A stretch of 64,000 bases of DNA. Source: Ignavibacteria bacterium (GTDB lineage: Bacteria; Bacteroidota; Ignavibacteria; Tepidaquicellales; Tepidaquicellaceae). The stretch spans positions 62,001-126,000 of the forward strand of contig JADJTX010000016.1 of the NCBI GenBank assembly GCA_016710985.1, written 5' to 3'. Both the position numbers and the translations under genes were made by a program. Positions 19,212-28,182 of the stretch are shown here, piece by piece (the first letter of the stretch is position 1; each line of letters opens with the position of its first letter). The notes under the pieces were generated by a model that was not told where the DNA came from, did not search any database, and saw only the letters and a program-made list of their open reading frames with translations.

Positions 19212-20447
19212 TTAATCTACTATTTTTGTTACAACTCCTGCTCCAACTGTTCTTCCGCCTTCTCTGATAGCAAATTTCAATCCCTCTTCCATAGCAATCG
19301 GTGTAATCAGCTCAATGTTTAATTTCTCAACATTATCTCCCGGCATTACCATCTGTATGCTTTCAGGTAAGTGAACGACACCAGTTACGTCAGTTGTTCT
19401 GAAATAAAACTGAGGTCTGTAATTTGTACTGAATGGTGTATGTCTCCCGCCTTCTTCTTTTGCTAAGATGTAAACCTGAGCTTCGAATTTTTTGTGCGGA
19501 GTAATTGAGCCGGATTTTGCAAGAACCATTCCTCTTTCAATTTCATTTTTGTCTACACCTCTCAGAAGCAATCCGCAGTTGAATCCCGCTACTGCTTCAT
19601 CAAGTTCCTTGTTAAACATTTCAGCACCTGTTACAACTGTTTTCTTCTTTGCACCAAGTCCGATCAATTCTACTTCTTCACCAACTTTTACTTTACCTCT
19701 TTCAATTCTTCCTGTTGCTACGGTTCCTCTTCCTGTTATGGAGAACACATCTTCTACCGGCATTAAAAATGTCTTATCAATATCTCTCTTTGGCTGTGGT
19801 ATGTAAGTATCAACAGCATCCATCAGATCGTAAATCGGTTTTAATCTTTCATCTTCTACAGTTGATGCAGGGTCAAGTCCGGCTTCCATTGCTTTTAATG
19901 CGCTACCCCTTACGAATGGAATATCATCGCCCGGATAATCATATCCGTTCAATATGTCTCTTAATTCGGATTCCACAACTTCAAGTAAAAGCTCTGCGTC
20001 TTCCGGAGTTTTTTCCTGTTGGTAAATAATATCAACTTTATTTAAAAATATTACTAAAGCCGGTACGCCTACCTGTCTGGCAAGAAGTATATGTTCCTTG
20101 GTTTGAGGCATAGCACCGTCAGTTGCAGCTACAACTAATATTGCGCCGTCCATCTGTGCGGCACCTGTGATCATATTTTTAATATAATCAGCGTGTCCCG
20201 GGCAATCAACGTGAGCATAGTGTCTGTTTGCTGTTTCATACTCTACGTGAGCAGTTGCAATCGTGATTCCTCTTGCTCTCTCTTCCGGGGCTTTGTCAAT
20301 TGAATCAAAAGCTCTTACTTTTGAATAACCCTTTTTTCCCAAAGCCATTGTTATTGCCGCTGTCAAAGTTGTCTTTCCATGATCAACGTGACCGATTGTT
20401 CCGATGTTTACGTGTGGTTTACTAGCACTATATTTCTCTTTAGCCAT
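19212..20447 (-). CDS. tuf: Elongation factor Tu
   Basis: A 411-residue GTPase that delivers aminoacyl-tRNA to the ribosome. G1 is GHVDHGKT, G2 is RGITIATAHVEYE, G3 is DCPGHAD and G4 NKVD. The protein is about 15 residues longer than the E. coli form, because of a slightly longer G domain around TPEDAELLLEVVESELRDIL and an insertion near GSALKAMEAGLDPASTVEDE. The C-terminal barrel ends FAIREGGRTVGAGVVTKIVD. A clear AAGGAG ribosome-binding site lies 8 bp before ATG 20447. It is separated from fusA by a tRNA gene, so the tRNA is probably cut from the mRNA. Confidence 0.98.
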   Translation of the reverse strand: MAKEKYSASKPHVNIGTIGHVDHGKTTLTAAITMALGKKGYSKVRAFDSIDKAPEERARGITIATAHVEYETANRHYAHVDCPGHADYIKNMITGAAQMDGAILVVAATDGAMPQTKEHILLARQVGVPALVIFLNKVDIIYQQEKTPEDAELLLEVVESELRDILNGYDYPGDDIPFVRGSALKAMEAGLDPASTVEDERLKPIYDLMDAVDTYIPQPKRDIDKTFLMPVEDVFSITGRGTVATGRIERGKVKVGEEVELIGLGAKKKTVVTGAEMFNKELDEAVAGFNCGLLLRGVDKNEIERGMVLAKSGSITPHKKFEAQVYILAKEEGGRHTPFSTNYRPQFYFRTTDVTGVVHLPESIQMVMPGDNVEKLNIELITPIAMEEGLKFAIREGGRTVGAGVVTKIVD

Positions 20448-20561
20448 TTGTTATTTCTCCTTAAAGCTATTTATTTTAATTAATTTTATTTTAATATGTG
20501 TGAATCTATTTTTATTACAAACATCTTATTCATCAATTCCAAATTTGAAAATCTAAAATAG

Positions 20562-20635
20562 TGGGTCAGGGAGGAATTGAACCTCCCACCTCGTGCTTAT
20601 AAGGCACGCGCTCTAACCATCTGAGCTACTGACCC
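20562..20635 (-). tRNA. tRNA-Ile with anticodon UAU, inside the str operon
   Basis: The complement folds perfectly: acceptor GGGTCAG/CTGACCC, D-arm GCTC/GAGC, anticodon stem CGTGC/GCACG around loop CTTATAA, T-stem GGAGG/CCTCC with TTCAATT. Loop position 34-36 is TAT, which reads the Ile codon AUA. The body resembles a standard tRNA-Ile(GAT), whose loop would be CTGATAA, so it differs at the wobble base. It lies between fusA and tuf on the same strand. Most bacteria read AUA with a lysidine-modified CAU tRNA; a UAU gene is uncommon. A single-base sequence error cannot be excluded. Confidence 0.9.
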
Positions 20636-20804
20636 TTGATGGAAATTTTTCTTATATTGAAAAAATCTTTAAATAAGATTTTTTTTATAGAGCGACTAAT
20701 GTGTCTGATCTACGAGTTGTATCCTGCAATTGCAGGACTGACCCTTATTTTAAATGTTAAAGAACTAATATATAATTTAAATCCTGATTACTATTTCCGG
20801 ATTA

Positions 20805-22898
20805 TCAGGAAACTTTCTCTTTACCTTTTATCTTTTCTATGATCTGATCCGATACACTCTTCGGAGTTTCGTCATAATGAGAGAACTGCATTGTATAAAT
20901 TGCTCTGCCCTGTGTCATGGATCTCATTGTAGTAGCATATCCGAACATCTCTGACAACGGCACCAACGCTTTGATTACCTGTGCATCGCTTCTTTGTGAC
21001 ATTCCTTCGATTCTTCCTCTTCTTGAACTAAGATCACCCATTACATCACCCATGTATTCTTCCGGTGTCACAACTTCCACTTCCATTATCGGTTCAAGTA
21101 AAACCGGATTAGCTTTCCTTGCGCCTTCCTTGAATGCCATGGAACCGGCGATCTTAAATGCCATTTCCGATGAATCAACATCGTGGAAAGATCCGTCAAA
21201 TAATTTTACTTTAATGTCCTCTACCGGATATCCGGCGAGTACACCGTTCTTCATCGCTTCCTCAATACCGTCTGCGACAGGATTGATATATTCCTTCGGA
21301 ATTGATCCGCCTACAATGCCATTCTCAAAAATAAATCCTTTTCCCTTTTCATTAGGCTCAATTTCAATCCATACGTGTCCGAACTGTCCTCTACCACCCG
21401 ATTGGCGAACAAACTTCCCTTCCTGTATAACTTTCTTTTTAATTGTTTCTTTATATGCAACCTGTGGATTTCCTACATTTGCATCAACTTTAAATTCCCT
21501 TTTCAATCTGTCAACTATAATATCCAGGTGTAACTCACCCATTCCTGAGATCAATGTCTGACCCGTCTCTTCATCTGTCTTAACTCTGAATGTCGGATCT
21601 TCATCTGATAGCTTTGCTAATGATTCACCGAGTTTATCCTGATCAGCCTTTGTTTTTGGCTCTATAGCAATTGAAATAACCGGTTCAGGGAAAGTAATTT
21701 TTTCCAGTACAATAGGATCACTTTCATCACAAAGCGTGTCACCTGTTCTTGTATTCTTCAATCCGACTGCTGCGGCAATATCCCCGCAATACACTTCTTT
21801 CAGATCTTCCCTGCTGTTTGCATGCATCTGAAGAAGTCTGCTGAACCTTTCTTTCTTTCCTGAAATGGAATTGTAAACATAGCTTCCTGCCGTTGCTTTA
21901 CCGGCATAAACCCTGAAGAATGTAAGCTTTCCGACAAATGGATCTGTCATTATTTTAAATGCAAGCGCAGTAAACTTTTCATCATCAGAAACCTTTCTTG
22001 TAACATGGTCATCTGTATGATAATGATGTCCTTCAACATCACCAACATCTGAAGGTGAAGGAAGTAAATCGATTACTTTATCCAGTAAATTCTGAACACC
22101 TTTGTTTTTAAAAGATGAACCGCATAATACTGGAATTATCTTAACTTCTATGGTCGCTTTTCTTAAAACTGAAAGGATCTCTTTTTCACTTATTTCTTTA
22201 CCTTCCAAAAACTTCTCAAGCAAAGAATCATCTACATCTGCAACTGCTTCCAGCAGTTTATGTCTGTACTCCGTTGCCTGTTCTTTTAATGAATCCGGAA
22301 TCTCTACATCTTCAAATGTCGCTCCGAGTGTTTCATCATTAAACATTCTTGCTTTCATTGTGATAAGATCAATAATACCGGTAAAAAGTGTTCCCTGACC
22401 AATCGGCAGATGAATTGGGACAGCGTTAGCTTTCAGTCTGTCTTTCATCATATCTATTGCATGGAAAAAATCCGCTCCTGTTCTGTCCATTTTATTTACA
22501 AAAGCAATACGCGGCACTTTATATTTATCCGCTTGTCTCCAAACAGTTTCAGATTGAGGCTCTACTCCGCCAACCGAACAAAATAAAGCAACAGCACCGT
22601 CCAGAACTCTTAACGATCTTTCTACTTCAGCAGTAAAATCAACGTGTCCCGGTGTGTCTATTATATTAATTCGGTGATCATGCCACGAACATGTAGTAGC
22701 CGCAGATGTAATTGTAATTCCTCTTTCTTTCTCCTGTTCCATCCAGTCCATTGTAGCTGCGCCTTCATGAACTTCTCCTATTCTGTGAAGTCTTCCCGTG
22801 TAATATAAAATTCTTTCGGTCGTAGTTGTCTTTCCGGCATCTATATGAGCCATAATACCGATGTTTCTCGTTTTTTCTAATGATACTTGTCTTGGCAT
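20805..22898 (-). CDS. fusA: Elongation factor G
   Basis: A 697-residue translocase GTPase, normal length. G1 is AHIDAGKTTTTER, then GEVHEGAATMDWMEQEKERG (switch I region), DTPGHVDFT (G3) and NKMD (G4). Domain IV carries FVRQSGGRGQFGHVWIE, and the C-terminal domain V begins PVLLEPIMEVEVVTPEEYMG. Start ATG 22898, 46 bp after rpsG. Only one fusA lies in this window; in species with several EF-G paralogues the copy in the str operon is usually the main one. It is followed by tRNA-Ile and tuf. Confidence 0.98.
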   Translation of the reverse strand: MPRQVSLEKTRNIGIMAHIDAGKTTTTERILYYTGRLHRIGEVHEGAATMDWMEQEKERGITITSAATTCSWHDHRINIIDTPGHVDFTAEVERSLRVLDGAVALFCSVGGVEPQSETVWRQADKYKVPRIAFVNKMDRTGADFFHAIDMMKDRLKANAVPIHLPIGQGTLFTGIIDLITMKARMFNDETLGATFEDVEIPDSLKEQATEYRHKLLEAVADVDDSLLEKFLEGKEISEKEILSVLRKATIEVKIIPVLCGSSFKNKGVQNLLDKVIDLLPSPSDVGDVEGHHYHTDDHVTRKVSDDEKFTALAFKIMTDPFVGKLTFFRVYAGKATAGSYVYNSISGKKERFSRLLQMHANSREDLKEVYCGDIAAAVGLKNTRTGDTLCDESDPIVLEKITFPEPVISIAIEPKTKADQDKLGESLAKLSDEDPTFRVKTDEETGQTLISGMGELHLDIIVDRLKREFKVDANVGNPQVAYKETIKKKVIQEGKFVRQSGGRGQFGHVWIEIEPNEKGKGFIFENGIVGGSIPKEYINPVADGIEEAMKNGVLAGYPVEDIKVKLFDGSFHDVDSSEMAFKIAGSMAFKEGARKANPVLLEPIMEVEVVTPEEYMGDVMGDLSSRRGRIEGMSQRSDAQVIKALVPLSEMFGYATTMRSMTQGRAIYTMQFSHYDETPKSVSDQIIEKIKGKEKVS

Positions 22899-22944
22899 TT
22901 TATTTTAAACTACCTTAGTTGTTTGATTATTGAAAAATTTGGTA

Positions 22945-23412
22945 CTACCATTTAAAATGAGCGAAAGCCTTGTTAGCTTCTGCCATTTTATGAACATCTT
23001 CTTTCTTTTTTACTGAGCTGCCTTCACCAACCGCCGCCGCCATTAATTCATTTGCAAGCTTTAATGACATAGATTTTTCATTTCTACCGCGTGTATATGT
23101 AAGTATCCATTTTATTGCTAAGGCAATTCTTCTGTCAGGTCTGACTTCCGTTGGCACCTGATAATTCGATCCGCCAACTCTTCTTGACCTTACTTCAATT
23201 GCCGGCTGAACATTATTTATGGCTTTTCTGAAAACATCAATAGGCTCGCCTTTTGTCTTATCCCCGATAATCTTAAATGCATCGTACATGATTCTTTGCG
23301 CTACCTGCTTCTGTCCGTCAAGCATAATATTGTTAATGAATCTGCCGATCAATATGTCATTATATCTTGGGTCAGGTCTTCTGATTCTTTTTTCAGCTCG
23401 TTTTCTTCTCAT
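22945..23412 (-). CDS. rpsG: 30S ribosomal protein S7
   Basis: 155 residues. S7 nucleates assembly of the 30S head and can repress the str operon in E. coli. It shows MRRKRAEKRIRRPDPRYND, NNVQPAIEVRSRRVGGSNYQ and the C-terminal KKEDVHKMAEANKAFAHFKW. Start ATG 23412, 43 bp after rpsL. Nothing unusual. Confidence 0.97.
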   Translation of the reverse strand: MRRKRAEKRIRRPDPRYNDILIGRFINNIMLDGQKQVAQRIMYDAFKIIGDKTKGEPIDVFRKAINNVQPAIEVRSRRVGGSNYQVPTEVRPDRRIALAIKWILTYTRGRNEKSMSLKLANELMAAAVGEGSSVKKKEDVHKMAEANKAFAHFKW

Positions 23413-23455
23413 TTATGTATAGATGTATGTGGTTATTATTATGAAATTTTAAAAA

Positions 23456-23842
23456 TTAACTGGATGCAGCTGTCTTAACCTTTTTTGCTCCGTATTTTGA
23501 ACGGCCTTTCTTTCTGTTGGCTACTCCGGCTGTATCAAGCGCTCCTCTTATAATATGATATCTGACTCCGGGTAAATCTTTTACCCTTCCTCCCCTTATT
23601 AATACGATCGAATGTTCCTGTAAATTATGACCTTCTCCCGGAATGTAAGCTGTGACTTCGATTCCGTTCGTTAATCTTACCCTCGCAACTTTCCTCAATG
23701 CAGAATTCGGTTTCTTAGGAGTGGACGTATATACTCTTGTACATACTCCTCTTTTTTGCGGACATGAATCCATTGCCGGCGCCTTGCTCTTGGAAATAAT
23801 TTTCTTCCGGCCTTTTCTTATTAACTGATTTATTGTAGGCAA
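23456..23842 (-). CDS. rpsL: 30S ribosomal protein S12
   Basis: 128 residues, first gene of the str operon. S12 monitors codon-anticodon pairing in the decoding centre. It shows MPTINQLIRKGRKK, the KKPNSALRKVARVRLTNG loop with the Lys that mutates in streptomycin resistance (wild type here), and GVRYHIIRGALDTAGV. Start ATG 23842. A TTGACT/TATTTT promoter is visible just upstream. rpoB and rpoC are not upstream; the neighbour is a Wzi-like gene. Confidence 0.97.
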   Translation of the reverse strand: MPTINQLIRKGRKKIISKSKAPAMDSCPQKRGVCTRVYTSTPKKPNSALRKVARVRLTNGIEVTAYIPGEGHNLQEHSIVLIRGGRVKDLPGVRYHIIRGALDTAGVANRKKGRSKYGAKKVKTAASS

Positions 23843-23873
23843 ATTTCTTTATCTTATTATTGTGGAAACATAC

Positions 23874-23902
23874 AAAATACTAAAATTAATGTTTTTAGTC
23901 AA
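23874..23902 (-). promoter_or_regulatory. Probable promoter of the str operon
   Basis: On the minus strand, TTGACT (23897-23902) is followed after exactly 17 bp by TATTTT (23874-23879), about 32 bp before the rpsL start. This fits a sigma-70-type promoter. A TAGTATTTTG at the same place is also near the Bacteroidota -7 consensus. Confidence 0.6.
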
Positions 23903-23981
23903 TTGCTTTTCTGATAAAAAATCTAAAAAATGATTGAGCAACGAAATACTTTACAAAAGTACCTTTCAGAGAAATTATATC

Positions 23982-25676
23982 TTAATAACCGAGATTAAAT
24001 CTAACATAAGCAAAACTCCTGTCAGAATTTCCGCCATATGTCAAGTTTTTACTTATATTATAAACATAATTGAAGTCAAATGTATAATTCAATAATGGCT
24101 CGTATAAAAGATTAAGTCGTACGCTGTAATCATTTACCCTTACGCCATCAAGAAAATATGCTTTATCCGAATCCGTACTCGAGACAAATGTATCATAAAC
24201 ACTGCCTCCTACATTCCTGATAAGCTCATCTTCCGAATTATATACGTTTTCACCTTTCCGGATTTTTTGCAGTTCAAGATTAGCGCTTACTCTTGACGAG
24301 AAATTATAATTCATTTTTACAAACAACTGGTCTGCATTTGGTCCCATCGGATGTCCAAGTATTACTCCAAAAGCTGTATATTTATTTTCCGGATCAAAAT
24401 GAGTATAAACGTATGGTCTTATTTTTGTGTATTCAAATACCAACGAAAAATTCTCAAACCCTATTGGCTCATACCAGAATAATCCCAGCTGATAAGCAGT
24501 TTTATTTGTTTGTCTTTCAAGATCGGAAAGGTTTGACAGAATATTTTCATCAAGAAAAAATGTCCCCTGCAGTTCAAGATCTTTCAGGAAATGAGTCTGC
24601 ATATCAAAAAATAAAGTCCCGTTATCCCTGTCCTGCAAAGACATCTCCGCGAACTTATAAAATAAAAGAGGATTCAGATATCCGAATTCAATTCCTCTCG
24701 AAGAAATGATCGTCTCCCCGATTCCAACATTAAATAAATTATCCAGTGAAATTGTTAATCTGTTTGCTGAAAAATATTTTGTGTATCTCAGATCTCTGTC
24801 AGGTGTGTACTCTCCAACTGTCGAACCATAGATTGACGAAAAATTAATAACGCCATATTTAAACATGAATTTCAGAAAATCCATATTCGGTGCATCACCC
24901 GATAATGCAAGTCTTTTACTGTAGCCATAACCGTAAACCAATTTCTCACGACCGATCTGAACTGAAAGGTCCATTCCCTCTGTAGGATCGGTATAATATT
25001 TTAAATATCCGTTTGTGAAATCATAGTTTGTGATATTCTCAATATTCTCAACATACTTAAAAGTAGCCTTGATAGGGGGATAAGCTGATTCGATCAGGAC
25101 AGAATCCCCGGCAGCTCCACCCTTCAATACAGACAAATTATAACCGATCTTATTAAACAGACTTCCCCTGAAATCAAGCCCGCCATCGAATAGCCAAGCG
25201 TTAGACTTTACTGTAGGTTTGATCCCATTCACATAATAAAGGTTTCCAATCACATTCATGAAAATATTATTCTTGTCTTTCTGATATGCGAAAAGATATT
25301 TCTGTTTGTCAGTCGCGAGTCCTTTTATACCGTCCGATGCGCCTGTGTTCCCGCCGAATAAAGAAGTAGTGGTTTTGCTGTTCATCTCTTCGGGCACAAA
25401 TTCGATCATATATTTTCTTAATATCTCGCTTTCAGTCCGGCTGAGCAGAGACTTTTTTTTATACATTGTCTTCAGCATATCGGCTACCTGAAATCTTGAC
25501 AAGTTCGGATCATCATCTACATAATCATTAATTATCCTTTTCACTGTCATTTCTTTTAAAAATTTATATACAGGGTCAGCAAGAGGTACATTCTCTATCT
25601 GCGCCTTAACCTCAATTGCCGTTAACGCTGTAATTGAAATTATTATAAGCAGAAATAATAAAATTTTCGTTATCAT
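23982..25676 (-). CDS. Wzi-like outer-membrane beta-barrel with SLH-like N-terminus
   Basis: 564 residues with a signal peptide (ITKILLFLLIIISITALTA, cut near VKAQ). Residues about 32-95 (DPVYKFLKEMTVKRIINDY, SRFQVADML) resemble an S-layer-homology-like segment. The rest alternates aromatic beta-strands, including IGREKLVYGYGYSKRLALSG and EYTKIRPYVYTHFDPENKY. This pattern and length match the 'capsule assembly Wzi' family, outer-membrane barrels that in E. coli bind group 1 capsule; here the ligand is unknown. A homologue lies at 33683-35388. It is transcribed away from the divergent PflX-like gene. Start ATG 25676. Confidence 0.82.
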   Translation of the reverse strand: MITKILLFLLIIISITALTAIEVKAQIENVPLADPVYKFLKEMTVKRIINDYVDDDPNLSRFQVADMLKTMYKKKSLLSRTESEILRKYMIEFVPEEMNSKTTTSLFGGNTGASDGIKGLATDKQKYLFAYQKDKNNIFMNVIGNLYYVNGIKPTVKSNAWLFDGGLDFRGSLFNKIGYNLSVLKGGAAGDSVLIESAYPPIKATFKYVENIENITNYDFTNGYLKYYTDPTEGMDLSVQIGREKLVYGYGYSKRLALSGDAPNMDFLKFMFKYGVINFSSIYGSTVGEYTPDRDLRYTKYFSANRLTISLDNLFNVGIGETIISSRGIEFGYLNPLLFYKFAEMSLQDRDNGTLFFDMQTHFLKDLELQGTFFLDENILSNLSDLERQTNKTAYQLGLFWYEPIGFENFSLVFEYTKIRPYVYTHFDPENKYTAFGVILGHPMGPNADQLFVKMNYNFSSRVSANLELQKIRKGENVYNSEDELIRNVGGSVYDTFVSSTDSDKAYFLDGVRVNDYSVRLNLLYEPLLNYTFDFNYVYNISKNLTYGGNSDRSFAYVRFNLGY

Positions 25677-25760
25677 TTAAATATTATATTTTACAATAAA
25701 TTTTGTTTGCATAATATAATTTTTAAGTTTTAATTAATGCATAAAAATAATTCAAATTAA

Positions 25761-26756
25761 TTGTCCAGACCTTCTTATATAAAACTATTTCAATCCGGTG
25801 AGCTTTCACTCAGAGCAAAGAAGTTAGAATCAATGCTGGCTGATTGTGACATCTGTCCGAAAGACTGCAAAGTAAACCGCATCAATAACGAGATAGCAGC
25901 GTGTTATTCAGGATATAAACCCGTTGTTTCGTCACACTGCGTTCACTATGGCGAAGAGCCGGTTTTGGTTGGTTCGAAAGAATTTAATAATGAGAACGGT
26001 GTCGGGAATATTTTCTTCGGCAACTGCAATCTCCGCTGCGTCTATTGTCAGAATTATGAAATATCTCAGAATCATAAAACAGAAATAAAGAATGAAGTCA
26101 CAATCGAACGTCTTGCCGAAATGATGCTCGAACTTCAGGATAAAAATGTGAACGCTATCGGTTTTGTTTCACCAACTCACTTTGTTCCCCAGATAGTTCT
26201 TGCCCTTGAAATTGCCGTTGAGAATGGATTGAACCTTCCTTTAGTTTATAATACAAATTCCTATGACTCAGTCGAAGTTTTGAAATTGCTCGACGGGATC
26301 ATTGACATTTATTTGCCTGACCTGAAATATTCGGAAGATGAATACGGATATAAATATTCTAAAATAAAAAATTATGTCCACCATTCAAGAGAAGCAATCA
26401 GAGAAATGCATAAACAGGTCGGAAGTGATTTGGTTATTGAAAACGGATTACTGAAAAGAGGATTGATGATAAGACATTTGATCCTTCCGAATGATATCGC
26501 CGGGAGTTATGAAACTTTAAAATTCATTTCAGAACTTGACAATAAAATAAACCTCTCTGTAATGTCACAGTATTATCCAGTTCATAAAGCATTATCATTG
26601 GATCTTCTTTCGAGAAATATTCGTGAACGTGAATATGAAAAAGTTTTAGAATACTTGAACGAATTCAAATTAGAGAATGGTTTCCTACAGGAGTTTGAAT
26701 CCGAAAATTATTACAGGCCGGATTTTAAAGACAGAGAAGAACCATTTAAGAGATGA
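25761..26756 (+). CDS. Radical SAM protein, PflX-like (COG1313)
   Basis: 331 residues. The [4Fe-4S]-SAM motif is CNLRCVYC (Cx3Cx2C) near residue 92. The N-terminal CDICPKDCKVNR cluster and the segment FVSPTHFVPQIVLALE are typical of PflX-like proteins, homologues of pyruvate formate-lyase activase with unknown target. The C-terminus DLLSRNIREREYEKVLEYLN is complete, ending at TGA. The start is TTG at 25761 (MSRPSYIKLF); no ATG is in frame upstream. It is divergent from the Wzi-like gene. Its last ~93 codons are duplicated at 27680-27983, downstream of a broken membrane-protein gene. Confidence 0.88.
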   Translation: MSRPSYIKLFQSGELSLRAKKLESMLADCDICPKDCKVNRINNEIAACYSGYKPVVSSHCVHYGEEPVLVGSKEFNNENGVGNIFFGNCNLRCVYCQNYEISQNHKTEIKNEVTIERLAEMMLELQDKNVNAIGFVSPTHFVPQIVLALEIAVENGLNLPLVYNTNSYDSVEVLKLLDGIIDIYLPDLKYSEDEYGYKYSKIKNYVHHSREAIREMHKQVGSDLVIENGLLKRGLMIRHLILPNDIAGSYETLKFISELDNKINLSVMSQYYPVHKALSLDLLSRNIREREYEKVLEYLNEFKLENGFLQEFESENYYRPDFKDREEPFKR

Positions 26757-26820
26757 TTTAGTCCCGGACGGCATTGAAAAATTGAATGTGACCGGTATTT
26801 TAATAACTAATTTAAACACT

Positions 26821-27593
26821 ATGAATAGTAAAGAGAAAGAAAATTTGGAGACTATTTCAAAAGTAACCATTATGAAATACAAGCATTTCTATCTTTGGAT
26901 GTTAATACCCTTTGTGATTTCAATACTGGGATTTTCATACAGCTATTATTTTAATCTGGCTAATGCAACCTTTCATCAACATGTACACGCTATTTCTGCA
27001 ACGCTCTGGTACATCCTGGTTATAGTCCAATCTTATTTAATCATTGGTAAACAAGGCATTCAAAGACATAAAACGCTTGGGACTATTGGAATTATTTTAG
27101 CAGGAATGGTAGCCGGAAGTGCATTTGCCATAATACCTAAAAATATAGATAATGTTAAAACTCTTGATATAAATGGTTTTTAATCCAACTATTGCTTATT
27201 TCGTTACATTACTTGACTTCGTATTGATATGCATGTTTGTTTTAAGTGTAAGTTTAGCGATACTAAGCATAAAAAGAAAAAACTATCGGATCATGTTCAG
27301 TGGTTAATGGCATCTGTTTTTTTGTCCTGTCTCCGGCATTGGTAAGAATGCTTGGAGTAGGAGCAATTATCCTAAATAAAGGTAGTATGGAGGGAATTAC
27401 GATGGTCAAAATGGCAATCCCAACGATGATTGTCATGCTGGCATTGATAGTTATTTTCTATTTCAAATTTGGTAGTTTTAAACACTTGTCATTTAAGCTT
27501 TTAGTAATCTGTCAACTTTCGTTTTTGTTTGTTGAGCAGGTAGGTGATAACGAATTTATCAGGGACCTGCTAACTTCAATCTTCAAGGTATAG
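26821..27593 (+). pseudogene. Small multi-TM membrane protein with HxxHAISATLW motif, frame-broken
   Basis: Start ATG 26821, or 26872 (MKYKHFYLWMLIPFVI). The first frame (to 27183) encodes three hydrophobic segments with FHQHVHAISATLWYILVIVQ and LIIGKQGIQRHKTLG. The frame then shifts (NPTIAYFVTLLDFVLICMF), shifts again near 27290 (HVQWLMAS), and returns at 27300-27593 (VLSPALVRMLGVGAI, IFYFKFGSF). His-rich pairs in membrane helices plus HR/HK-x-LG resemble uncharacterised haem-type or DUF2306-like membrane proteins; this is tentative. Flanking genes are intact, so decay after insertion is plausible, though indel errors are possible. It is bracketed by the PflX gene and its duplicated tail. 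Confidence 0.6.
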
Positions 27594-27679
27594 TTGGAAT
27601 GCAGTAAAGCATATATTAATGACTGTAATGAATCTGTCAATAAGGTGACAATGATAAATGAAGTGCATACTGGCGATGA

Positions 27680-27983
27680 CAAAAAGGATTGCTAATCCGA
27701 CATCTGATTCCTCCCAATGACATTGCCGGCAGTTATGAAACATTAAAATTCATTTCCGAAATTGATAACAAAATCAACCTCTCGGTGATGTCCCAGTATT
27801 ATCCCGTTCATAAAGCATTGTCGTCAGATCTGCTTTCGAGAAATATCCGCGAACGTGGATACGAAAAAGTTTTGGATTATTTAGACGAATTCAAACTCGA
27901 AAACGGTTTTCTTCAGGAATTTGAAATCCGAAAATTATTACAGACCGGATTTCAATGACAGAGTTGAACCATTCAAAACATAA
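27680..27983 (+). pseudogene. Partial second copy of the PflX-like gene 3' end
   Basis: From an AAAAGGATTG-like junction at about 27680 to the stop at 27981-27983, this matches the last ~93 codons of the gene at 25761-26756. By hand I count about 32 synonymous and 7 amino-acid-changing codon differences over the first part. One extra A near 27931 shifts the frame; correcting it restores SENYYRPDFNDRVEPFK and the stop. There is no start codon or radical SAM motif, so it cannot make an active enzyme. The synonymous excess shows the sequence evolved under selection as a full gene elsewhere before arriving here. Confidence 0.8.
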
Positions 27984-28004
27984 TAACTTCATTGCCTGCC
28001 AAAA

Positions 28005-28178
28005 GAAATTTTAACCACATAGAGACACAGAAAAAATAGTGAATATATTTTCTAATAAATTTCTCTGTGTGAACTATGTACCTCCTATATAACTCATTTT
28101 TAAAATGCTAAATTGAGGGCAAAAATGAGTTATTTCTTTTAAAACATAGGGCTTGACCTTTCGGGGTACTATGTGGTT
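28005..28178. repeat. Intergenic palindrome with CCACATAG/CACAGAG ends
   Basis: ATTTTAACCACATAG near the left end is inverted as CTATGTGGTTAATATT near 28165-28178. GAGACACAGAAA is inverted as TTTCTCTGTGTG at about 28062-28073. It belongs to the same loose CACAGAG-type family as the elements at 6002-6352 and 60884-61030, and lies just past the end of the YCF48-repeat gene. Confidence 0.7.
28089..28133. terminator. Hairpin inside the palindrome, possible terminator
   Basis: A perfect 13-bp stem, ATAACTCATTTTT (28089-28101) with AAAAATGAGTTAT (28121-28133). It is U-rich after the stem on the plus strand (TTCTTTT). It is placed to stop transcription from either side, mainly of the minus-strand gene at 28183-30582. 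Confidence 0.55.
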
Positions 28179-28182
28179 AATA

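Noticed and set aside
20917..21561. Long plus-strand ORF inside fusA
   Set aside because: A shadow of the highly coding fusA strand; Ser/Pro-rich without domain.
25761..26756. Assignment as pyruvate formate-lyase activase
   Set aside because: It has the extra N-terminal Cys cluster and layout of PflX-type proteins, and no pfl gene is nearby.
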